Assembly: GCA_944323255.1 (NCBI GenBank)
Contig: CALURU010000004.1
Coordinates: 1-64,000, forward strand
Source of the DNA: Candidatus Gastranaerophilales bacterium
GTDB lineage: Bacteria; Cyanobacteriota; Vampirovibrionia; Gastranaerophilales; Gastranaerophilaceae
DNA: 64,000 nucleotides
Direction: 5' to 3'
Shown: positions 27,405-35,690 of the stretch, piece after piece
Position numbering within the stretch: position 1 is the stretch's first letter
Layout: the number at the start of each line of letters is the position of its first letter
Translations under genes and position numbers: made by a program
The notes under the pieces: generated by a model
Database searches by the model: none
Told to the model about the DNA's origin: nothing
What the model saw: the letters and a program-made list of their open reading frames with translations, nothing else

Positions 27405-28073
27405 TTAGTTTTCAAATGCCCATCTAGCAGCTGCACCATTTGGAACTGCATAACCGCCTCTTAATCTTACACCAAATTGGTCTTTGATTACACGGTTAGC
27501 TTTGACAGAACAGTCCGTTGTAGCATCATTTTGAGAAGCATTGTTCAACATACCTGCAGAACCAGAGCAGTTAGATAAAAGGTTTGGACCTTTTTGACCG
27601 TTTGTATCATATACAGCCTTGATACCGTAAACTAAACCATCTTGTTGCAATGCGCTTACAGATGCTGTAGTAACTAATGTATTAGCATCGTTAGGGAATG
27701 CTAAAGCAGAACCATCACGGAAGAACACAACAAAGTTTGAAGCACCTACGTTTACAGCTTGTGCTGCTGGTGTTGTGTTACCTGTTAATTGATAGTCAAC
27801 ATTTGTTCTGTTAGCTAACAAGCCAAATAATGATTGACTTTCTGTATTATTTGTTGAAGTTTCATTGAAAGAAGCATAGTCAAATCCTGCGATAGCCTGA
27901 TTCATTTGTGCAGCTTCTGTCAAAGTATTAATACCTTTCTTCAAACCAGTTCTTGCTTGTTGCTCCTGGGTGTTTGTCATCAATGCAGGAAGTGTTAACG
28001 TAGCAACGACACCGATAATAGCCAAAGTAATTAAAACTTCCGCAAGAGTAAAACCATTCTTCTTCTTCATCAT
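27405..28073 (-). CDS. Type IV pilin-like (prepilin) protein
   Basis: This 222-residue protein has a class III signal: a short basic leader, then the prepilin peptidase site before FTLAEVLITLAIIGVVATLT, with the conserved Glu at position 5 of the mature form. The rest is a soluble domain with two cysteines (NCSGSAG, DCSVKAN) that may form a disulfide, as in many pilins. The ATG at 28073 is preceded by AAAGGA. A longer frame begins at 28163, but its first 30 residues do not fit a prepilin. It may form a pseudopilus or pilus. No pilus assembly genes are nearby, so its machine is encoded elsewhere. Confidence 0.9.
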   Translation of the reverse strand: MMKKKNGFTLAEVLITLAIIGVVATLTLPALMTNTQEQQARTGLKKGINTLTEAAQMNQAIAGFDYASFNETSTNNTESQSLFGLLANRTNVDYQLTGNTTPAAQAVNVGASNFVVFFRDGSALAFPNDANTLVTTASVSALQQDGLVYGIKAVYDTNGQKGPNLLSNCSGSAGMLNNASQNDATTDCSVKANRVIKDQFGVRLRGGYAVPNGAAARWAFEN

Positions 28074-28207
28074 AATATTCCTTTCTCTTCTTATATTATT
28101 ATTCAGAATCTTATTCTCTACATCTACTATAATTATTTTACCAAACTTATAAACTCCTGTCAATATAATATTCTAAAATTAATATATGAATTTGTGCCCT
28201 GTTAATA

Positions 28208-28687
28208 CTAGGCTAAAATCTCAAATTTATCCGCTCTTGTTCTTATTAAAGACACTGCTGCCTGCGCATTCAAAAAGTTTAATGCTCCCATAAAACTTTG
28301 TTTTTTACTCAAAGCCTCTCTTGCTGAAAGCATGTTATTTTTTATTTCGGCATCTGCAAGCTGCTCTTTTATTAATCTGCTCTGCGAACTAACTTGAGAT
28401 TTTGCGGCACGGAGCGGAAATCCGATTTCTTCTGCCTCACCAACCTGATTATCGTTTTTTGAATCGTCAATAGAAGTACTTGTAGAAGCGGTTGCAGCTT
28501 GTGTATTTTCGACTATTTGCGAGAACGGGTTGTTTTTACTTACAAAAGAATCTCTTGCAATATCCATAATATCCTGCTGAACCTCTTCATTCATACTATC
28601 AGAACGCTCACGGACACGCTTAAATATCATCTCTTTTAGCGCTTCAGCTTCTTGTCTATTCACAATTGAATCAAATTTGTAAGCCAT
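28208..28687 (-). CDS. Hypothetical helical protein with NPF motif (159 aa)
   Basis: I do not recognise this family. The protein is 159 residues, helical and charged (1-50). A Ser/Thr/Asp-rich linker follows (65-90), then a second helical part (95-159). A NNPFSQ motif lies at about residue 53. AGAGAGGA precedes the ATG. It is upstream of the pilin-like gene in the same orientation but separated by 134 bases. It shares the NPF motif with the FliA-controlled protein at 8587, but one short motif is weak evidence for a link. Confidence 0.7.
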   Translation of the reverse strand: MAYKFDSIVNRQEAEALKEMIFKRVRERSDSMNEEVQQDIMDIARDSFVSKNNPFSQIVENTQAATASTSTSIDDSKNDNQVGEAEEIGFPLRAAKSQVSSQSRLIKEQLADAEIKNNMLSAREALSKKQSFMGALNFLNAQAAVSLIRTRADKFEILA

Positions 28688-29000
28688 TTTTGTCCTCTCT
28701 TATTTATATAAAAACATTATTGTAAAGAAAATTGACAAATTTGTATATAAAAGATATATATTTGTTACATAAGTTAATATTTTATCTTTTTGCCACCTTA
28801 TTTACTATCACTGGCTTTTCTCTTTTATTTTAAGTTTCAGACATGCACTGCTATGTAAATTTATTATCATTATTATTTGTAATTTTCGTAAATTTATAGT
28901 ACAATAAAAGTGCTATTTATATTTCGGCTAGTGTAAAATCTTAACAGGAAGGATATAACCGACCTGTTTTCTTTTGGTCTTAGATGAAATAAAAAGTTTT

Positions 29001-29022
29001 TGTCAGGTGAAACATGACTTAC
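29001..29022. repeat. Palindromic repeat, copy 2 of 4
   Basis: TGTCAGGTGAAACATGACTT, a degraded form of the palindrome at 23876, just before the first duplicated segment. Confidence 0.7.
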
Positions 29023-29182
29023 AGTCAGAACTATCAAGCCTTTGCGCTGCGAGCGTGTTATGCGTGAGCATAACAATAGCGAGCGAAAGAGTGCAGGCTC
29101 TGCCTGCAACAGCCATTCAATCCCACGCTCGTAAGAGCGTAGAAAACTATTGCGTTGTTTCTCTTTCTTTTGGTACCTTTTC

Positions 29183-29210
29183 GGGGTAAATGCATTGGGT
29201 TGGTAGGTAT
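29183..29210. repeat. GGGGTAAATG dispersed element
   Basis: GGGGTAAATGCATTGGGTTGG, the core also found at 14498-14527, inverted at 14891-14919, and in tandem at 33736-33955. Confidence 0.8.
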
Positions 29211-29853
29211 GACTACAGGCTTGAAAATTTCTTGATAAACTCTTCATTTCGCAATAAAAGAGAAAGAAAAGTACAACTAAATTATCTCTTCATTTTTTCT
29301 TCTTTAAAAACAAAAGAAGAAAAAATGAAGCAAAAAAGAAGAAACTTTACTGTTTACAATGCTCTTGCGAGCATAAAATCAAATGGATGTTGCGGGTGAA
29401 CCCGCACTCTGACCCTCGCTAAAAGACGCTCGTGAGGGCTCCGCCACTGTGAGAACTAACAAATACTTGCGCCGCAAGCGTGTTATGCGTGAGCATAACA
29501 ATAGCGAGCGTAAGAGTGCAGGCGTCGCCTGCTACAACCATTCAAACCCTCGCTCGTAAGAGCGTAGAAAACTATTGCGTGATTTCTCTTTCTTTTGGTA
29601 TCTTTTCTTTCTCTTTGACCCGCAACAAAAGAGAAAGAAAAGTACAAAATTACCTCTTCATTTTTTTTTCTTTAAAATGAAAGAAGAAAAAACGAAGCCA
29701 AAAAGAAGAAACTTTATTGTTTACAATGCTCTTACAAGCATAAAACCAAATGGATGTTGCGGGTGAACCCGCACTTTGCCCCTCGCTAAAGGACGCTCGG
29801 GAGGGCGCAGCCGCTGTCACTTTAGAAAAATGTATGTTTTATAACAAAGTTTT

Positions 29854-29875
29854 TGTCAGGTGAAACCTGACCTAC
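29854..29875. repeat. Palindromic repeat, copy 3 of 4
   Basis: TGTCAGGTGAAACCTGACCT with AC following; perfect arms. It closes the repeat region about 100 bases before the sigma factor gene. Confidence 0.8.
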
Positions 29876-29972
29876 AATCCTACAAATTTCAGACACTTAT
29901 TCACTTAGTCCCCTCTTCCTTACCCCTTACGGCAATATCTTTTATCTCAAGACTCAATATAATGATTTTAAG

Positions 29973-30542
29973 ATGTCTAAATCCAAATATAAAAAAAGGG
30001 ATATAAATACTCTGATTCTGTTTTCTCAAAAAGGCGATATAAAGGCTTTAGAGGAACTTATTCGCCGTATTCAAAAAAATGTTTTCACCATGTTCAGTTA
30101 TCTTACCGACAAAAGACAGGATATTGCAGATTTAACGCAGGAAGCACTGCTTAAAATGGCGAAAAATATACGCAGCCTTAAAGACGTTAATAAATTCCGC
30201 CCCTGGCTTAACCAGATCGTTACAAATATTTTTTATGATTTTATTAAAAAGCATGCCAAATATCAAAAAATCGATCTGAATAATGACAAGCTGCTTGAAA
30301 TAAAAGACAAAATCGGATGCGAACCGGGAGAAAAATGCTTGTTTGCTGAAATGGAAAAATTAATCAAAGCGGCAATGCTTACACTGCCGGAAAATTTAAG
30401 AATTGTGCTTATTCTTAGAGAATATGAAGGCTTGAGCTATGAAGATATTGCAAAAATTACCAACACCGCACTGGGAACCGTTAAATCACGGATTTCAAGG
30501 GCAAGATTAAAATTACAAGATGAATTGAAAGAGTTTATTTAA
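29973..30542 (+). CDS. ECF-type RNA polymerase sigma factor
   Basis: This 189-residue protein has sigma region 2 (about 25-95, with DIADLTQEALLKMAKNI and FRPWLNQIVTNIFYDFIKK) and region 4 (about 130-185, with LPENLRIVLILREYEGLSYE and GTVKSRISRARLKL). Region 3 is missing, as in all ECF factors. The next gene, 13 bases on, encodes a membrane anti-sigma factor with a zinc-finger-like motif. The pair therefore forms a signal-releasing switch. The stress sensed is unknown. Confidence 0.94.
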   Translation: MSKSKYKKRDINTLILFSQKGDIKALEELIRRIQKNVFTMFSYLTDKRQDIADLTQEALLKMAKNIRSLKDVNKFRPWLNQIVTNIFYDFIKKHAKYQKIDLNNDKLLEIKDKIGCEPGEKCLFAEMEKLIKAAMLTLPENLRIVLILREYEGLSYEDIAKITNTALGTVKSRISRARLKLQDELKEFI

Positions 30543-30555
30543 TAGGAGTAAAAAT

Positions 30556-31092
30556 ATGGAAATAACTTGCGCACAAATGGATGTTTTATTGTCTTTTTAT
30601 ATAGAAGGCGATCTTAGTAAAGCTTTAAAAGAAAAAGTAGACGAACATTTAAAAAAATGCCCGGCGTGCAGAGAAAAATACGAAATTATCAAAACCATGA
30701 TTGAGGATTTAAAAACCTCTGTAGAAGAAAAAGAAGAGATATACTCTTCAAAATCCAACAGCCAGTACCGGATATTTCAAAACAATCTATCTGCATACGT
30801 CGATAATGAGCTGCCTGCCAATGAAAGTATTAAAATGAAAAAATTCACAATCAACAACAAACAGGCAAGAAAAGAACTTGAAGACACGTATAATATTCGG
30901 CGGCTTATGAGTGAATCGTTTAATAAAACAAAACATGACATAAAACAAGATTTTGCACGAAATGTTCTGAAACAACTTAATCCAAATGAAGATTATTCTT
31001 TTACATTTCATCCTGTTTTAAAACTTGCAGCAGCATTTGTCATGACTGTACTTATTCTGTCTGCAATTATTGTATTCTCTTTAACTCTGTAA
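30556..31092 (+). CDS. Anti-sigma factor with ZAS-like zinc finger
   Basis: This 178-residue protein holds the sigma factor inactive at the membrane. The N-terminal zinc-finger motif is His31-x3-Cys35-x2-Cys38 (DEHLKKCPACR). A single membrane helix lies near the C-terminus (about 155-177), leaving almost no periplasmic part. A second conserved-looking region is at about 70-105 (YVDNELPANESIK), resembling a second zf-HC2-like unit without cysteines. Cotranscribed with the sigma gene; GGAG precedes the ATG. Release could be by proteolysis or redox change at the zinc site; the sequence does not tell which. Confidence 0.88.
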   Translation: MEITCAQMDVLLSFYIEGDLSKALKEKVDEHLKKCPACREKYEIIKTMIEDLKTSVEEKEEIYSSKSNSQYRIFQNNLSAYVDNELPANESIKMKKFTINNKQARKELEDTYNIRRLMSESFNKTKHDIKQDFARNVLKQLNPNEDYSFTFHPVLKLAAAFVMTVLILSAIIVFSLTL

Positions 31093-31110
31093 TATCTCGC
31101 CGACTTATAA

Positions 31111-31149
31111 AAAAGTTCGTGGCGCACATTCTGTGCGCCACGAACTTTT
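31111..31149. terminator. Bidirectional terminator between anti-sigma and clpC
   Basis: AAAAGTTCGTGGCGCAC and GTGCGCCACGAACTTTT form a perfect 17-base stem with a 5-base loop. Both strands end in a T run, and the two genes converge on it. Confidence 0.95.
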
Positions 31150-31151
31150 AT

Positions 31152-33665
31152 TTATTCTTCTTTTGGAGCAGCATCCCCGCCCGAACTTTCCTCCGGCTTG
31201 CATTCTTCACCGGCGGCTTTTCTTTCAAACACAATATTATCATCCTTGAGCTTTAACACAATTGTATCGCCAGGTTTGTAAGCATTTGTAAGAATTTCTT
31301 CCGCAAGCTGATCCTCGATTTTTTTCTGAATCAGCCTTCTCAATGGTCTTGCACCGTATGCTTCATTGTAGCCGTCCTTTGCAAGGTAATCTTTTACCTC
31401 ATCAGTAACTTCAATCGAAAGTTCTCTTTCAGACAGACGTTTGAACAGATCTTTCATCATCAAATCGACGATCTGACGAATTTCTTCCTTGCTCAAGTGG
31501 GAGAATACAATAATATCATCGATACGGTTGAGAAATTCCGGTCTGAATGCTTTCTTCAACTCTTCATTAACCGTTTCTTTAAGTTTTTCGTACTTGTCTT
31601 TCTTTGCATCATCGGCAGCAGAAAAACCTAACCTTCCCTGAGTTGCAATCATGCTTGCACCGACATTGGAAGTCATAATAATTACAGTATTTTTGAAATT
31701 GATATGGCGTCCCTTTGCGTCAGTCAAACGACCGTCATCAAGAATTTGAAGCATGATATTAAATACATCCGGATGAGCCTTTTCAATTTCATCAAAAAGA
31801 ATAACTGAATAAGGTTTCTTTCTGACAAGCTCTGAAAGATGTCCGCCATCGTCATAACCGACATATCCCGGAGGTGAACCGATAAGTTTTGCAGTAGAAT
31901 GTTTTTCCATAAATTCAGACATATCTACTCTTATCATATTATCTTCACTTCCGAAAATAGCCTCTGCCAATGCTTTTGCAAGTTCTGTTTTACCAACACC
32001 AGTAGGACCTGAGAAAATAAAACTTCCTATTGGTCTGTTTGGTGATTTCAAACCGACTCTTGCACGTCTGATTGCTTTTGCAATCGCCGTAACAGCATCT
32101 GACTGACCGATAACTCTGTTATGAAGCGTTTCTTCAAGTTTAAGCAGCCTTTCTGATTCGCCTTCCGTAAGTTTTGTTACAGGAACACCTGTCATTGTTG
32201 CAATAACTTCTGCGACATCCTCTTCCGTAACAGTCGGTTTATTGGCATCATTTTGTCTGCGCCACTCTTCAGAAACTTCGCGAATACGATCTTTCATATT
32301 AGCTTCATCATCACGCAAGGCTGAAGCACGTTCAAATTCCTGATTTCTGATTGCGTCTTCTTTTTCCTTGATGATCTCTCTTAACTCTTTATCAAGTTCC
32401 TTTCCTTCCGGAGAAAGCGTGCAAACTTTCAGTCTTACTTTTGAGCTTGCTTCATCTATTACGTCAATAGCTTTATCAGGCAAAAATCTGTCGTTTATAT
32501 ACTTGCTGGAAAGCTTTGTTGCAGCAATAATCGCTTCATCAGAGATATGAAGATTGTGGTGCTCTTCATATTTAGGTTTTAAACCTCTGATAATTTCTAT
32601 CGTTTCATCAATAGAAGGTTCTTCTATTATTACCGGCTGGAATCTTCTTTCTAATGCAGAATCCTTCTCGATATATTTACGATACTCATCAGAAGTTGTC
32701 GCACCGATTACCTGAATTTCACCTCTTGATAATGCCGGTTTCAAAATATTTGCCGCATCAATAGCACCTTCTGCAGCACCTGCCCCGATAAGAGTATGCA
32801 TCTCATCAATAACAAGAATTACATTTCCTGCCTGACGAATTTCATCCATAATTTTTTTCAAACGTTCTTCAAATTCACCTCTGTATTTTGTACCCGCAAT
32901 TAAAAGTCCCATATCAAGCTGAATAATCTTTTTATTTTCAAGAATATCAGGGACTTCGTTATTCACAATCCTAATTGCAAGCCCTTCCGCAACAGCAGTT
33001 TTGCCGACACCCGGTTCGCCTAAAAGAACAGGGTTATTCTTAGTTCTTCTTGCAAGAATTTGAATTACACGTTCAATTTCTTTTTCTCTTCCTACAACAG
33101 GGTCTAGTCTCTGCTCTGCCGCAGCCTGAGTTAAATCAGTACCAAACTCGTCAAGGCTTGGTGTTTTAACTTTACTTGCCGGAGATGAAGAAGATGAAGT
33201 TCCAACGCCCGCACCGGAAGTTTGAGGTTTAGAATCTCCCAGCATCTTAACAACATTACTTCTTACCTTGTTTAAATCCACACCGAGATTTTCAAGAACT
33301 CTTGCTGCAACACCCTCGCCTTCTCTAATTAAACCCAGAAGCAAATGTTCTGTTCCTATATAGTTGTGTCCCAGCTGTCTTGCCTCATCCCAGGAAAGCT
33401 CTAAAACCCTTTTTGCTCTTGGGGTAAATGGGATTTCTACAGCAACAAATCCGGAACCTCTGCCGATAATTTTTTCGACTTCAACCCTGGCGTCCTTTAA
33501 GTTCACGCCCATTGATTTTAAGGTTTTTGCCGCTATACCGGTACCCTCACCTATCAAGCCCAGCAGTATTTGTTCTGTACCTACAAAGTTATGACCAAGG
33601 CGCCTGGCTTCTTCCTGAGCCAGCATAATAACCTTTATCGCCTTTTCAGTAAAACGTTCGAACAT
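31152..33665 (-). CDS. clpC: ClpC-type AAA+ unfoldase
   Basis: ClpC unfolds proteins for the ClpP protease and helps quality control. The 837-residue protein has two Clp N-terminal repeats (about 1-145) and a first ATPase domain with Walker A GEPGVGKT (216-223). The UVR-like M domain (424-459) separates ClpC from ClpA. A second ATPase domain has Walker A GPTGVGKT (553-560). The length and order are typical of ClpC. AGAGGA lies upstream of the start. No CtsR-like gene is adjacent, so its regulation is not clear. Confidence 0.97.
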   Translation of the reverse strand: MFERFTEKAIKVIMLAQEEARRLGHNFVGTEQILLGLIGEGTGIAAKTLKSMGVNLKDARVEVEKIIGRGSGFVAVEIPFTPRAKRVLELSWDEARQLGHNYIGTEHLLLGLIREGEGVAARVLENLGVDLNKVRSNVVKMLGDSKPQTSGAGVGTSSSSSPASKVKTPSLDEFGTDLTQAAAEQRLDPVVGREKEIERVIQILARRTKNNPVLLGEPGVGKTAVAEGLAIRIVNNEVPDILENKKIIQLDMGLLIAGTKYRGEFEERLKKIMDEIRQAGNVILVIDEMHTLIGAGAAEGAIDAANILKPALSRGEIQVIGATTSDEYRKYIEKDSALERRFQPVIIEEPSIDETIEIIRGLKPKYEEHHNLHISDEAIIAATKLSSKYINDRFLPDKAIDVIDEASSKVRLKVCTLSPEGKELDKELREIIKEKEDAIRNQEFERASALRDDEANMKDRIREVSEEWRRQNDANKPTVTEEDVAEVIATMTGVPVTKLTEGESERLLKLEETLHNRVIGQSDAVTAIAKAIRRARVGLKSPNRPIGSFIFSGPTGVGKTELAKALAEAIFGSEDNMIRVDMSEFMEKHSTAKLIGSPPGYVGYDDGGHLSELVRKKPYSVILFDEIEKAHPDVFNIMLQILDDGRLTDAKGRHINFKNTVIIMTSNVGASMIATQGRLGFSAADDAKKDKYEKLKETVNEELKKAFRPEFLNRIDDIIVFSHLSKEEIRQIVDLMMKDLFKRLSERELSIEVTDEVKDYLAKDGYNEAYGARPLRRLIQKKIEDQLAEEILTNAYKPGDTIVLKLKDDNIVFERKAAGEECKPEESSGGDAAPKEE

Positions 33666-34065
33666 CTAAAAATTTCCTCTTCTTATAAATATATTTATGT
33701 AAGTTTATATTACAAAAAAATGGTACTTTTTTCAAGGGGGGGGGTAAATGTATTGGGTTGGTTAGACACAACTACCAGCGTCTTACCAAGGGTAGAGGGG
33801 TAAATGTATTGGGCTGGTTAGACACAACTACTAGCGTCTTACCAAGGGTAGAGGGGTAAATGTATTGGGCTGGTTAGACACAACTACTAGCGTCTTACCA
33901 AGGGTAGAGGGGTAAATGTATTGGGCTGGTTAGACACAACTACTAGCATCTTACAAAATGGGAGCAATTTTTAAAGTACAAATTAAAAAACGAGAGAAAA
34001 TATTGTCATTAATATTTGTTTAAAGTATAATGTAAGATACAAAATTTATTGTTGGAGTTATTCTT
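33666..34065. repeat. 56-bp tandem repeat array and flanks
   Basis: After clpC's upstream region, a 9-base G run (33736-33744) opens four units of 56 bases starting at 33741, 33797, 33853 and 33909, ending near 33955. Units are nearly identical and each begins GGGGTAAATGTATTGGG. The first differs at a few bases, and the last ends early. There are no spacers, so this is not CRISPR. The rest of the stretch up to 34065 is AT-rich and contains the promoter region of the GT8 remnant. Confidence 0.92.
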
Positions 34066-34420
34066 ATGGCAGGAATCCCGATATTTTTATCGAGTGATAA
34101 CAACTATGCACCATTTGTTGCTATTACAATAGCAAGTATTTGTGATAATACCAAATCGTTCTGTAATTTGAATTTGTTCTGGATACGACGCTCCTAAAGA
34201 TACACTAATATGCCATTATGTCGGACCTGCAAAACCTTGGCATTATTATAAAAAGAGGAAAAAGATGATGCCATGCCTTGCAGATTATTGGAAGTATGCC
34301 AAGATGACTCCATTCTATAATGAGCTCAAAAAAGAAGCTCTTAATAAAGCAAAAGAAAGATATAGAGAAAGACAAATAAAGAACTTTAATAAAATATTTA
34401 ACTTTTTAGGAAAATACTAA
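34066..34420 (+). pseudogene. GT8 glycosyltransferase pseudogene with internal deletion
   Basis: The ATG at 34066 follows GGAG and opens PIFLSSDNNYAPFVAITIAS, the typical start of family 8 glycosyltransferases. This frame ends at a stop at 34195-34197. A second frame (codons in phase from 34199) continues with HYVGPAKPWHYYKKRK and YWKYAKMTPFYNELKK, the C-terminal end of such enzymes, to a stop at 34418. The catalytic middle, about 200 residues, is missing. It is a decayed gene that lost its core. The repeat array lies immediately upstream. Confidence 0.85.
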
Positions 34421-34560
34421 AAAATAATGATTGAACAGTCTGGTTAAAACTTTTAAAAAGTAACAATGCAGACTTACAAACGTTTTTAAACTTCAAGCAG
34501 AGTAAAGAATGTCAACAAAACCTACTCTCTATGTTTACGATACAAAAATTGTTATAAATA

Positions 34561-34587
34561 GTAGGTCAGGCTCTGCCTGACAATAAC
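34561..34587. repeat. Palindromic repeat, copy 4 of 4 (inverted)
   Basis: GTAGGTCAGGCTCTGCCTGA then CAATAAC, the reverse complement of the element at 23876-23902 with one loop change. It ends 18 bases before the 3' end of the SH3-like gene. Confidence 0.85.
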
Positions 34588-34605
34588 TTTTACCACATCA
34601 AATTT

Positions 34606-35232
34606 CTACTTTATATTAGGAAAGGCGTAAATTGTTCCGTCATCGCCCCTCCAGCGCATATAGCCCATCTTAGGGGTTCTATCAACATCAACAACGGAAA
34701 CAAGAGCCCAATTGCCCCGAATAGCAGTTACCCGAATTTGTTTAACAAATCTCAATGTCGAAACTGTCTGCGACAGATCTTCACTTTTTGATTTCAAAAT
34801 CTCCATCTCATCCGGAGAATCTTTCATAAAACGCAAACCGTATTTTCTTCCGTACAAATTATAAAATGTCAGCCACGGAAGAAATTGCAGGTTATCTTCA
34901 GTTTTAACCCAGCCCTTAGCACCGGACTTGCGGTCATAAATAACTTCCACCCAGCCATCATCGCCGATATCGGAAACATACAAAAAGCCAAGCTTCTTTT
35001 CATTAATCAAAACGGCAAAAACATTATCAGGCATAGTTTCCGGTTTATAGGAAAAATCAAATTTCTTTACCACCTTAGAATTTGCTTCCGGATGGGAAAA
35101 TACCGTTATATTCTCGCCGGTTTGATACATTCCTATCACATTTTTAGGAACACTGTCTGTATAAAAAGGCATCGTATCTGCCCTCGCCGGCAGTATTAAA
35201 AGCATACAAAGTATTATTAAAAATCTTTTCAT
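34606..35232 (-). CDS. Exported SH3-like domain protein (208 aa)
   Basis: A signal peptide (1-18, ending PARADT) indicates export. The mature part has two beta-rich halves. The first (about 40-115) matches bacterial SH3 style (GENITVFSHPEANSKVVKKF, then DDGWVEV and GAKGWV). The second (about 155-208) has a similar RVTAIRGNWALV...GYMRW pattern. Bacterial SH3 domains often bind the cell wall. The gene stands alone, downstream of the 94-residue small protein gene at 35585 but 68 bases away. Its partner is unknown. Confidence 0.8.
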   Translation of the reverse strand: MKRFLIILCMLLILPARADTMPFYTDSVPKNVIGMYQTGENITVFSHPEANSKVVKKFDFSYKPETMPDNVFAVLINEKKLGFLYVSDIGDDGWVEVIYDRKSGAKGWVKTEDNLQFLPWLTFYNLYGRKYGLRFMKDSPDEMEILKSKSEDLSQTVSTLRFVKQIRVTAIRGNWALVSVVDVDRTPKMGYMRWRGDDGTIYAFPNIK

Positions 35233-35300
35233 TGTTTCTCTCTTTTAAAATACATTGTATCACTTAATAACACTACATACAATCAGGCATAAAACCCGCC

Positions 35301-35585
35301 TTAATCATCCTCTAGTTGAGCGCCGGCAGCTGCACCAATTAACCCATTAGTAATTGCAAAATATGCTATTGTCGGAAGCAGAGAAGTTCCGCCGCTTACA
35401 ATCGCCCCGACAGCAGCTCCTAAAATTCCAAGAGCGCAAAATCCTTTTACCGCATTCTTACTGCCCTTAAAAGAAACTGTATCTGCCTGCAGTTGGTCTT
35501 TTACTGTATCCTGTTTCAAATTGTTTACTGTTGATTTTTTCATAGTTGGTTTTGAATAAGCCATGTTGATTGCATTTACTCTCAT
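35301..35585 (-). CDS. Small FKG-leader protein with glycine-rich membrane hairpin (94 aa)
   Basis: This protein is not a recognised family. A polar N-terminal region (1-38) ends in TVSFKGSKN. It is followed by two glycine/alanine-rich hydrophobic segments (about 46-62 and 70-88) reminiscent of a glycine-zipper hairpin. GGAG precedes the ATG. It shares the F-K-G pattern with the protein at 37853 and others; whether this is a targeting signal is unknown. Confidence 0.7.
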   Translation of the reverse strand: MRVNAINMAYSKPTMKKSTVNNLKQDTVKDQLQADTVSFKGSKNAVKGFCALGILGAAVGAIVSGGTSLLPTIAYFAITNGLIGAAAGAQLEDD

Positions 35586-35690
35586 ATAAACTCCTTCGTT
35601 TTTTAACTCAAATTATATTTTAGCATATAAATTAAATTATACAACATAACTAAAATCAGGAAGTTTTAAGTTTTATGCTATAATCAATCT

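Larger units (their letters stand above)
28688..29972. repeat. Repeat region, segment of roughly 350-400 bp duplicated
   Basis: About 1.3 kb without a credible gene. A segment near 29046-29454 is repeated at 29471-29820. Both contain the perfect palindrome TGTTATGCGTGAGCATAACA, the block CTCGTAAGAGCGTAGAAAAC, a long AT-rich hairpin, and GGATGTTGCGGGTGAACCCG. The first copy carries about 58 extra bases that include the GGGGTAAATG element at 29183. Two copies of the TGTCAGG palindrome flank the pair (29001-29022, 29854-29875). Short reading frames here are repeat translations. Confidence 0.85.

Noticed and set aside
28074-28163. Earlier start of the pilin-like gene
   Set aside because: It adds 30 residues before the prepilin leader; AAAGGA precedes the ATG at 28073.
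28894-29766. Several short frames (60-117 codons) in the repeat region
   Set aside because: They run across duplicated palindromes on both strands and have no ribosome binding sites.
33741-33955. CRISPR array
   Set aside because: Units of 56 bases follow one another without spacers; there are no Cas genes.
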